Shown here: one piece after another, positions 1 to 6,061 of the stretch
How the letters are laid out: each line of letters starts with the position of its first letter
How positions within the stretch are numbered: the stretch's first letter is position 1
DNA from: UMGS1474 sp050946775
GTDB taxonomy: Bacteria > Bacillota > Clostridia > Oscillospirales > Acutalibacteraceae
Assembly (NCBI GenBank): GCA_050946775.1
Contig: JBMNVL010000022.1
Span: 1-20,918 of the forward strand
Direction of reading: 5' to 3'
DNA: 20,918 nucleotides
Notes under the pieces: generated by a model
Told to the model about the DNA's origin: nothing
What the model saw: the letters and a program-made list of their open reading frames with translations, nothing else
Database searches by the model: none
Program-made: the position numbers and the translations under genes

Positions 1-1914
1 GTGGTGCACCCCGGCGGCAGCGGCGCGACTTCGATCACCGCCGCGGTCACCTACAACGGCCAGACCGTGTCCGATTCTTTCCCGGTGGTCGTCGTGGTGG
101 AGCTGGAAGGAATCTGCGTCGACGGTCAGCCGCTCAAGGATTTCTCTCCCAGCACCACCGAATACAACGTGCCGGTTGACAGCGATCATCCGGTGATCAC
201 CGTGCCCGGTGTGCCGGAGGAAAACGTCACCATCGTCAACGCGACGGGCGTTCCCGGCACGGCGACGGTGACCATCTCGGTGGGCGGTACCGACAGCGCC
301 TACACCCTGCATTTCGTCAAACGCAGCCACGACTACGTGGTGGCACGGTTCTCGAATTTCGAGGGCGTCTATACCACCAGCGGCAAAAAGACGCTGGGCA
401 CCGACTGGAAGGCGATCGACGGCGGTGCGCCGGTCAACTTCATGACCCACGATCTGTCCGATCTGCACCTGCGTATGGTGCTCAAACTGGAGCAGACCGG
501 CGCCGTTAAGGTGGACGACACCGCCTACCGCAGCGGCTTCTTGAAGCTGCGCTCGGTCGACGATCCCTCCGAGAACAACGCCGGCTGGCACGTGGGCGAC
601 TGGCATCTGAAAACCGGCGTCAACTTCGTGGATATCCCGCTGGCGGACGCTCCTCGCTCCCGGGCGGGAACGCTGGATTGGACGCAGATCAACCGCATCC
701 AGATGTTTATCGACAGTTTGAATAACTACGAAGGTCCGTTCGTGGCGACCATCTCCGACGTGGTCGTGGTGGATACCGGTCTGGATCCCGCCCGTGAGGA
801 GCTGTGGCAGTACGTCGACGACGGGGTGGACGAAGCCAACTACACTCAGGCGTCTCTCAAGCCCTATCAGCAGGCCAAGATGGCCATCCAGTCGCTGATC
901 TTCTCGGCCGATCCGGTTTCGCAACAAACCGTCGATCAGGCGATCGCCGCATACGAGGCCGCCAAGGCGGGTCTGCGGGAGGACGTCTATCTGATCGGCA
1001 CCTTCCCGAACTCCAACCGCACCTCGATGGTGCTCAAGAGCGGCGACAACTTCACCGGCGATATTCTGTACAACGACTGGACCAATGGCGCCAATGTGCC
1101 GTTTGATCTGAGCGGCGACCGCTCCAATCTGCGGCTGCAGATGACGGTCAAATTCATCTCCGAAACCGACGCCATCGCCGGCAAGGATATCTGGCAGGCG
1201 CTGACCATCAAGCTGCGTTCCTCTGACGAGGCCGGCCGTGACGGCAATCCCAACAATTCCGAACACAACTACGGGTGGGATATCCATCCGGCGGAGGTGA
1301 CCGATCCCGAGACGGTGCAGATCAGTATTGATTTGAGCAGCGCTTCCACCAACGCTCGCGGGTTGATCGACTGGGCGGATGTCCGCCGGCTGATCATCTT
1401 GGGCAATTTGTCCCAGCAGGCGAGAAACGTCGGCGCCCGTGACAAGTACAAGATGCAGGTCACCGGCGCGCAGATCGTCGATCTGACCAACGTCAAGGCC
1501 GAACAGGCCGAGATGAAGGATCTGCTGGCGACGCCGGTGAATACCGACGGCGCCGATCCGGCGGCGGTGCAGGCATACAACGACGCCAAGGCCGCGGCCG
1601 AGGCGGTGGTCGACACCGAAATGGTCAGCCCGGCGGATCTGTACCCCATCCACATGGCGCTGCAGGACACTGTGGACGCTCTCAAGGGCGACGAGCCCCA
1701 GCCTCCCGCCCCCACCAAGGGCGACGTGGACGGCAAGGACGGCGTTACCGCGGCCGACGCGCTGATGGCGCTGCAGGCGGCGACCGGCAAAATCAATCTG
1801 ACCGCCGACCAGCAGGCGGCGGCCGACGTGGACGGCACGCCGGGCGTTACCGCGGCCGACGCGCTGATGATCCTGCAATACGCCACCGGCAAGATCACGG
1901 CGTTCGGCGCCTGA
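1..1914 (+). CDS. Secreted modular protein with C-terminal dockerin (5' end missing)
   Basis: This is the 3' part of a larger gene: the frame is open from base 1, there is no signal peptide, and the GTG at base 1 is probably an internal Val. In window residue numbers, about 1-35 end an Ig-like module. About 38-106 look like a cadherin-like beta-sandwich (a 'DGQPLKDFSPSTTEYNVPV' pattern). Two related beta-rich modules follow at about 110-260 and 330-495, sharing 'SDLHLRMVLK/SNLRLQMTVK' and 'LDWTQINRI/IDWADVRRL'. Each is followed by a helical FIVAR-like segment (about 264-327 and 500-567). Residues 574-637 are a two-repeat dockerin with DVDGKDGVTAADAL and DVDGTPGVTAADAL. Dockerins bind cohesins on scaffoldins or the cell surface, so the protein is probably extracellular and carbohydrate- or surface-associated. 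No catalytic domain is visible, so the enzyme part, if any, lies upstream. Confidence 0.85.
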   Translation: MVHPGGSGATSITAAVTYNGQTVSDSFPVVVVVELEGICVDGQPLKDFSPSTTEYNVPVDSDHPVITVPGVPEENVTIVNATGVPGTATVTISVGGTDSAYTLHFVKRSHDYVVARFSNFEGVYTTSGKKTLGTDWKAIDGGAPVNFMTHDLSDLHLRMVLKLEQTGAVKVDDTAYRSGFLKLRSVDDPSENNAGWHVGDWHLKTGVNFVDIPLADAPRSRAGTLDWTQINRIQMFIDSLNNYEGPFVATISDVVVVDTGLDPAREELWQYVDDGVDEANYTQASLKPYQQAKMAIQSLIFSADPVSQQTVDQAIAAYEAAKAGLREDVYLIGTFPNSNRTSMVLKSGDNFTGDILYNDWTNGANVPFDLSGDRSNLRLQMTVKFISETDAIAGKDIWQALTIKLRSSDEAGRDGNPNNSEHNYGWDIHPAEVTDPETVQISIDLSSASTNARGLIDWADVRRLIILGNLSQQARNVGARDKYKMQVTGAQIVDLTNVKAEQAEMKDLLATPVNTDGADPAAVQAYNDAKAAAEAVVDTEMVSPADLYPIHMALQDTVDALKGDEPQPPAPTKGDVDGKDGVTAADALMALQAATGKINLTADQQAAADVDGTPGVTAADALMILQYATGKITAFGA

Positions 1915-1930
1915 CAGAGGTTATGATTCC

Positions 1931-1959
1931 AAGGGGAGCCGACACTGTCGGCTCCCCTT
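1931..1959 (+). terminator. Hairpin after the dockerin gene
   Basis: A perfect 14-base inverted repeat (AAGGGGAGCCGACA with its complement) around a one-base centre starts 17 bases after the stop codon. It is GC-rich and stable, but no T-run follows. It may be a weak or bidirectional terminator, or an mRNA 3'-end stabiliser. It ends only 7 bases before the trmO ribosome binding site, so it could also affect trmO translation. Confidence 0.6.
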
Positions 1960-1977
1960 ATCCCATAGGAGGGACAT

Positions 1978-2658
1978 ATGCAGATCACACCCATTGCCCA
2001 TATTCGTACCGATTACAAGGGAAAATTCGGCATTCCCCGGCAAAGCGGCCAAGCCCCGTCTTCACGCGGGCGGATCGTTTTTGAGCCGGCCTATCGCCGC
2101 CCCGACGCCCTGCGGGAGATCGAAGGCTTTTCCCATCTGTGGCTGATCTTTGATTTTTCCCAAGTCCACCGCGAGGTTTGGTCGGCCACGGTGCGACCGC
2201 CTCGTTTGGGCGGCAACCGGCGGGTGGGCGTGTTTGCCAGCCGCTCGCCCTTTCGCCCCAATTCGCTGGGACTGTCCTGTGTGCGGCTGATCGGGGTGGA
2301 ACAGACTTCAGATGGCGCGACCCTTCTGGTTGCCGGCGCCGATCTTCTGGACGGCACGCCGATCTACGATATCAAACCCTATCTTCCATACGCCGATTGC
2401 CATCCCGACGCCACCGGCGGCTACACCGACGAAGTGCCCCGCAAACGGCTGACGGTGGATTGTCCCGCCTCGCTGTTGGAGACGATTCCGTCCGATAAAC
2501 GGGCGGCGCTGTTGGAATGCCTCGCGGAGGATCCCCGCCCGTCCTACCAGGACGACCCCGTGCGGATATACCGGATGACATTCGACCGGTTTGACGTGGC
2601 CTTTTCGGTGGACGGCGACCGGCTGACGGTGCGGGAGGTTTGCCGGGGCAGCGATTGA
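1978..2658 (+). CDS. trmO: TrmO/TsaA-type tRNA (t6A37) N6-methyltransferase
   Basis: The 226-aa protein belongs to the TsaA/TrmO (YaeB) family. In E. coli, TrmO uses SAM to methylate t6A37 of some ANN-decoding tRNAs, giving m6t6A. The family core is clear: RRVGVFASRSPFRPNSLGLS at residues 81-100 and DLLDGTPIYDIKPYLPYAD at 122-140. A smaller C-terminal part (about 165-226) follows, as in E. coli TrmO. The start is ATG at 1978 with AGGAGG at 1967-1972, five bases upstream. It sits between the dockerin gene hairpin and a promoter overlapping its own stop codon, so it looks monocistronic. No separate promoter for it was found. The tRNA substrate specificity is inferred from the family only. Confidence 0.9.
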   Translation: MQITPIAHIRTDYKGKFGIPRQSGQAPSSRGRIVFEPAYRRPDALREIEGFSHLWLIFDFSQVHREVWSATVRPPRLGGNRRVGVFASRSPFRPNSLGLSCVRLIGVEQTSDGATLLVAGADLLDGTPIYDIKPYLPYADCHPDATGGYTDEVPRKRLTVDCPASLLETIPSDKRAALLECLAEDPRPSYQDDPVRIYRMTFDRFDVAFSVDGDRLTVREVCRGSD

Positions 2659-2683
2659 CGGCATCCGCGGAGTGTGGTATACT
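2655..2683 (+). promoter_or_regulatory. Sigma-A promoter overlapping the trmO stop codon
   Basis: TTGACG (2655-2660), a 17-base spacer and TATACT (2678-2683), with a TG one base before the -10. The -35 box overlaps the TGA stop of trmO. Transcription should begin near 2690, just ahead of the GGAAGGAGG ribosome site of the nucleotidyltransferase gene. Confidence 0.75.
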
Positions 2684-2718
2684 GGCGTTTGAAAACGACA
2701 GGGAAGGAGGATCGGCGG

Positions 2719-3903
2719 ATGACGACGCAGGATATTTTTCTGGCGCTGACGCGTTCGGTTTTGCGCGACCGGCGGGTGGATGAAGCGATCCTCCGGGAAT
2801 GGACGCCCGACCGGCAAAAGGCGTTGTTTCGCCTGGCCAAGCAGCAGGATCTGGCGCCGCTGATCGGCGAAGCGCTGACGCGGGCCGGTTTGTCCTCGCC
2901 CGGCGATCCAAACGATCCCTTCCAAAACGAGATGCTGATGGCGATCTTTCGCTATGAGGGAATGCGCCACGATCTTGAGCAGATCGGCGCCCTTTTCGAC
3001 GGGGAAACGATCCCCTATATCCCGCTCAAGGGCGCGGTGCTGCGGGATCTGTATCCCCAGCCGTGGCTGCGCACCAGCTGCGATATCGACGTGCTGATCC
3101 ACGAGGAGGATATTCCCCGGGCGTCGTCGCTTTTGCAGGAAAAGGCCGGGTACCGGTATGTCGCCGAGACCACCCACGACGTATCGCTGGAATCGCCGGG
3201 CAGGGTGCACCTGGAGCTGCATCACCACACGGTGGAGGACGGGCGTGTCCAAAACGCCGCGGCGGTGCTGGAAAACGTCTGGGATCACGCGATACCCGAC
3301 GGCGAGGGATGCCGTTACCGCCTGTCGGCGGAGCTGGTTTATGTTTATCTTTTAGCGCATACCGCCAAGCATCTGCAGGGCGGCAGCTGCGGCGTGCGGC
3401 CGTTTTTGGATCTGTGGATCTGGCGGCATACCCAGCCGATGGAGCCGTCGGTGCTGGATCCGCTTTTGGAAACGGGCGGCTTGACCCGCTTTGCCGATCA
3501 GGCGGCCCGGCTGGGCGACGTCTGGCTGGACGGCGCGCCGCCTGACGGGGTGACCGATCGGATGCGGGAGGCGCTGTTTGCCGGCGGCGTTTACGGCAGT
3601 ACGCAGACGATCTCGGTCGTGCAGCGGCAGAAACGGGGCGGTCGGGTCCGGTTTTTCCTGACGAGGATCTTTGAATCCAGAGACAACGTCAGCGATTATT
3701 TCCCGCCGGTCGGGAAATATCCGTTTTTGCTGCCGGTCGGCTGGGTAGTGCGCCTGGTGAAGCTTGGCACCAAGCGGGGCGTCTCCCAATCCTGGAAGGC
3801 GCTCCACGTCGGTATGCAGGTCACCGGGGAGCAGATCCGCGAACACGGGCGGCTGATGGACGACCTCGGGCTGAACGATAGCGGATCTTCAGGCGAGAGA
3901 TAA
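2719..3903 (+). CDS. Orphan nucleotidyltransferase family protein (PF14907-like)
   Basis: The 394-aa soluble protein resembles the uncharacterised nucleotidyltransferase family (NTP_transf_5). Visible signatures are IPLKGAVLRDLYP at residues 101-113 and the paired acidic residues of CDIDVLI (D122, D124), which match the metal-binding DxD of the polymerase-beta fold. A His-rich HLELHHH stretch lies at 164-170. The C-terminal 80 residues are basic and hydrophobic, as in this family. ATG at 2719 was chosen because GGAAGGAGG (2702-2710) lies 8 bases upstream; the in-frame start at 2674 falls inside the promoter. Family members often lie near surface-polysaccharide or peptide-modification genes, but none is adjacent here. 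The substrate is unknown. Confidence 0.75.
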   Translation: MTTQDIFLALTRSVLRDRRVDEAILREWTPDRQKALFRLAKQQDLAPLIGEALTRAGLSSPGDPNDPFQNEMLMAIFRYEGMRHDLEQIGALFDGETIPYIPLKGAVLRDLYPQPWLRTSCDIDVLIHEEDIPRASSLLQEKAGYRYVAETTHDVSLESPGRVHLELHHHTVEDGRVQNAAAVLENVWDHAIPDGEGCRYRLSAELVYVYLLAHTAKHLQGGSCGVRPFLDLWIWRHTQPMEPSVLDPLLETGGLTRFADQAARLGDVWLDGAPPDGVTDRMREALFAGGVYGSTQTISVVQRQKRGGRVRFFLTRIFESRDNVSDYFPPVGKYPFLLPVGWVVRLVKLGTKRGVSQSWKALHVGMQVTGEQIREHGRLMDDLGLNDSGSSGER

Positions 3904-3966
3904 GCAAAAACTCCACCGCAAGCGGACGTTTTCACCGCTTTGCCGGTAAAATTGGATTCAATTGTG

Positions 3967-3995
3967 AAAAGGCGGGCGTTTGGCCCGCCTTTTTT
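3967..3995 (+). terminator. Intrinsic terminator after the nucleotidyltransferase gene
   Basis: AAAAGGCGGGC (3967-3977), loop GTTTG, then GCCCGCC followed by six T. This is a textbook Rho-independent terminator, 63 bases past the stop codon. The upstream bases 3904-3966 hold only a weak AAGCGG/CCGCTT stem and nothing else recognisable. Confidence 0.9.
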
Positions 3996-4017
3996 GCGCG
4001 AAAATCGCATGCGGGAG

Positions 4018-4046
4018 TGGACATCCGCTTTCAAAAATGCTATACT
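4018..4046 (+). promoter_or_regulatory. Sigma-A promoter of the HD-domain nucleotidase gene
   Basis: TGGACA (4018-4023), a 17-base spacer and TATACT (4041-4046), preceded by TGC as an extended -10. It lies between the terminator at 3967-3995 and the ATG at 4080. Confidence 0.75.
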
Positions 4047-4079
4047 GAAAACCAATCACTGACAAAAGGACGTGTCTTC

Positions 4080-4658
4080 ATGGCTTCCAATTTTTACGCC
4101 GCCTTGTCCCGGATGAAATACATCACCCGCTGGTCGCTGATGCGCAACACCCGCGAGGAGAATCTCAGCGAGCATTCCTACGAAACGGCGGTGATCGCCC
4201 ACGCGCTGGCCGAGCTGCAAAACCGCCGCTTCGGCGGCAGAGTGCGGGTGGACCGGTGCGTGCTGCTGGCGCTGTACCACGACGCGTCGGAGATTTTGAC
4301 CGGCGATCTGCCCACCCCGATCAAATACTACAATCCCGCCCTGCGGGACGCCTACAAGCAGGTGGAGCAGGTGGCGGCCGACAAGCTGCTCGAGCGCCTT
4401 CCCGACGATCTGCGGGACGCTTACGCCCCGCTTTTCACCGCCGATCCCGACGAGGAGGAAGCGCGGCTGGTCAAGGCGGCGGACAAGCTGTCGGCGCTGA
4501 TCAAATGCGTGGAGGAATGCGGCCAGGGCAACCGGGAATTCGAAAAAGCCCGCCTCGCCAACGAAAAGGCCGTTCGCGCCATGGGGATCCCGGCGGCGGA
4601 TTGCTTTTTGGAGGAATTCCTGCCGGCCTACGCCCTGACCCTCGACGAGCAGGAATAA
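4080..4658 (+). CDS. yfbR: YfbR-like HD-domain 5'-nucleotidase
   Basis: The 192-aa protein is close to the usual length of YfbR (about 199 aa), a metal-dependent HD phosphohydrolase that removes the 5' phosphate from deoxynucleoside monophosphates. The HD ligands are in place: H32 in LSEHSYE, H67-D68 in LYHDASEILTGDLPTPIKY and D135 in KAADKLSA. The EILTGDLPTPIKY stretch is typical of YfbR rather than of generic HD proteins. ATG at 4080 is preferred over the upstream in-frame ATG at 4017 because AAAGGA (4065-4070) lies 9 bases before it and the promoter's -10 lies between the two starts. Its role is probably dNMP turnover and nucleotide pool balance. The exact substrate is inferred. Confidence 0.87.
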   Translation: MASNFYAALSRMKYITRWSLMRNTREENLSEHSYETAVIAHALAELQNRRFGGRVRVDRCVLLALYHDASEILTGDLPTPIKYYNPALRDAYKQVEQVAADKLLERLPDDLRDAYAPLFTADPDEEEARLVKAADKLSALIKCVEECGQGNREFEKARLANEKAVRAMGIPAADCFLEEFLPAYALTLDEQE

Positions 4659-4659
4659 G

Positions 4660-4688
4660 TTGACAAAACCCCGTTCAAGGGGTAAACT
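4660..4688 (+). promoter_or_regulatory. rnpB promoter
   Basis: TTGACA (4660-4665), a 17-base spacer and TAAACT (4683-4688). The predicted start, 6 bases downstream, coincides with base 4694, the first base of the RNase P RNA P1 helix. The spacer contains ACCCC-N6-GGGGT, an inverted repeat at 4668-4683. Confidence 0.8.
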
Positions 4689-4693
4689 ATCCG

Positions 4694-5025
4694 GTGAGCG
4701 GACTGAACAGCCGCGTGCGCCGCGAGGCGTATGAGGAAAGTCCGAGCTTCACAGGGCAGGATAACGGCTAACGGCCGCCGGGGGCGACCCCAGGGAAAGT
4801 GCAACAGAGATATACCGCCGTCTTTGACGGTAAGGGTGGAAAGGCGAGGTAAGAGCTCACCGGCGCGTGGGAGACCACGCGGCCCTGCAAACCCTATCCG
4901 AAGCAACGCCGACTGAAGCGATCCATCGGCCCGATGGGCTTCGACGGGCGGCTTGAGCTGTCTGGCAACAGGCAGTCGAGATAGATGGCTGTTCACGACA
5001 GAACTCGGCTTACAGGTCCGCTCAC
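4694..5025 (+). ncRNA. rnpB: RNase P RNA, bacterial type A
   Basis: This is the catalytic RNA of RNase P, which removes the 5' leader from pre-tRNAs. The ends GTGAGCGGAC (4694-4703) and GTCCGCTCAC (5016-5025) pair as P1. Conserved core segments are GAGGAAAGTCCGAGC (4733-4747), AGGGCAGGATAACGG, GTGCAACAGAGATATACCGCC, GGTAAGGGTGGAAAGGCG, GGTAAGAGCTCACC and ACAGAACTCGGCTTACAG (4998-5015). P13 (GAAGC/GCTTC) and P14 (CCATC-GGCCC-GATGG) hairpins are visible. This is the ancestral type A layout, expected for Clostridia rather than Bacilli. The length of about 332 nt is on the short side. No GGU is seen in the expected L15 region (see findings). It is transcribed alone from the promoter at 4660-4688. 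Confidence 0.97.
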
Positions 5026-5039
5026 TTTTTTACAAACGC

Positions 5040-5069
5040 GCGGGTAGTTTTGAAACTGCCCGCTTTTTT
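5040..5069 (+). terminator. Intrinsic terminator downstream of rnpB
   Basis: GCGGGTAGTTT (5040-5050) pairs with AAACTGCCCGC (5053-5063), with one G-T pair, and is followed by TTTTTT. A T-run at 5026-5031 also directly follows the P1 helix, so rnpB transcripts have two possible stop points. The terminator ends 3 bases before the next gene's ribosome site. Confidence 0.88.
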
Positions 5070-5086
5070 CAGAAAGGATGATCACG

Positions 5087-6046
5087 ATGGCCAATTGGGG
5101 AATTCTCGGATGCGGCGGGATCGCGCGGCATATGGCGTCGGCCCTGCGGGACGTCAAGGACGCCCGGCTGCTGGCCTGCGCGGCGCGTTCGCAGGAGCGC
5201 GCCGACAAGCTGGCGGGCGAATTCGGCATCGAGCGGGCGTACGGCGACTGGGCGTCGCTTTGCGCCGATCCGGACGTGGAGATCGTCTACGTGGCGGTGG
5301 TCAACACCGCCCACGCCGCGGCGGTGCGGATGTGCATCGAGGCCGGCAAGGCGGTCATCTGCGAAAAGCCCTTCGCCATGAGCGAGCGGGAAGGACGGGA
5401 GCTGTTCGCCCTGGCCAAAGAAAAAGGCGTTTTGCTGATGGAGGCGATCTGGACGCTGTTTTTGCCGGCGATCCGGGAAGCCCGCCGTCAGATCGAAACG
5501 GGCGCCATCGGCACGCTGAAAAACGCGGCGATCGACTTTTCCTTCAGCGCCGCGTGTACGTTGGAGTCCCGTCTTTACGATCCCGCCCGGGGCGGCGGCG
5601 CGCTGCTGGACGTGGGGGTGTACACCACCCACGTGGCGCAGTATTTCTTCGGCCCGGAGACGCCCGCGGTGCAGGCGGTCGGTCGGGTAGCAAAAACCGG
5701 GGTGGACGGCTTTGCGGCGGTCACGCTGGAATATCCCGGCGGAAAATTCGCCCTGACCACCTGCGGGGTGGACGTAGCCGGCGCCGGCGACGCCCGTCTG
5801 TACGGTGACGGCGGCTGGATCGAGATCCCGCATATGTTCAGCGCCGACCATCTGATTATCCACCGGGGCGGTCAGCCGGACGAGCATCTGGATTTCAGCG
5901 GCCGGGACGGCTTTTGCTACGAGGCGGAGGAATTTCAGCGGCTGTACGAAAACGGCGAGACGGTCAGCGATATCGCAACGCCCGAGACTACGCTGCGGGT
6001 GGCGTCGATCCTCGACGAGGCGATGCGGCAGGTATTGGGACGATAA
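5087..6046 (+). CDS. Gfo/Idh/MocA family NAD(P)-dependent oxidoreductase
   Basis: The 319-aa protein has the Rossmann dinucleotide-binding start WGILGCGGIARHMASAL (residues 4-20) and the family's EKP motif in AVICEKPFAMS (E93-P95). The C-terminal alpha/beta domain contains DVGVYTTHVAQYFFG. Such enzymes oxidise or reduce sugars, inositols or related compounds. The short length and AIWTLFLPA/GVYTTH pattern resemble the trans-1,2-dihydrobenzene-1,2-diol dehydrogenase-like branch, but the substrate cannot be told. ATG at 5087 is chosen over ATG at 5078 because AGAAAGGA (5071-5078) abuts the earlier codon and sits 8 bases from the later one. It is 15 bases upstream of the first ABC gene and may be co-transcribed with it. 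Confidence 0.85.
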   Translation: MANWGILGCGGIARHMASALRDVKDARLLACAARSQERADKLAGEFGIERAYGDWASLCADPDVEIVYVAVVNTAHAAAVRMCIEAGKAVICEKPFAMSEREGRELFALAKEKGVLLMEAIWTLFLPAIREARRQIETGAIGTLKNAAIDFSFSAACTLESRLYDPARGGGALLDVGVYTTHVAQYFFGPETPAVQAVGRVAKTGVDGFAAVTLEYPGGKFALTTCGVDVAGAGDARLYGDGGWIEIPHMFSADHLIIHRGGQPDEHLDFSGRDGFCYEAEEFQRLYENGETVSDIATPETTLRVASILDEAMRQVLGR

Positions 6047-6061
6047 CAGAAAGGTCCGCTT

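Noticed and set aside
3904..3966. Weak AAGCGG/CCGCTT stem considered as a regulatory RNA structure
   Set aside because: The stem is only six bases with a nine-base loop, and the true terminator follows directly.
4731..4916. A short open frame inside rnpB
   Set aside because: It lies within the conserved core of the RNase P RNA and has no separate support.
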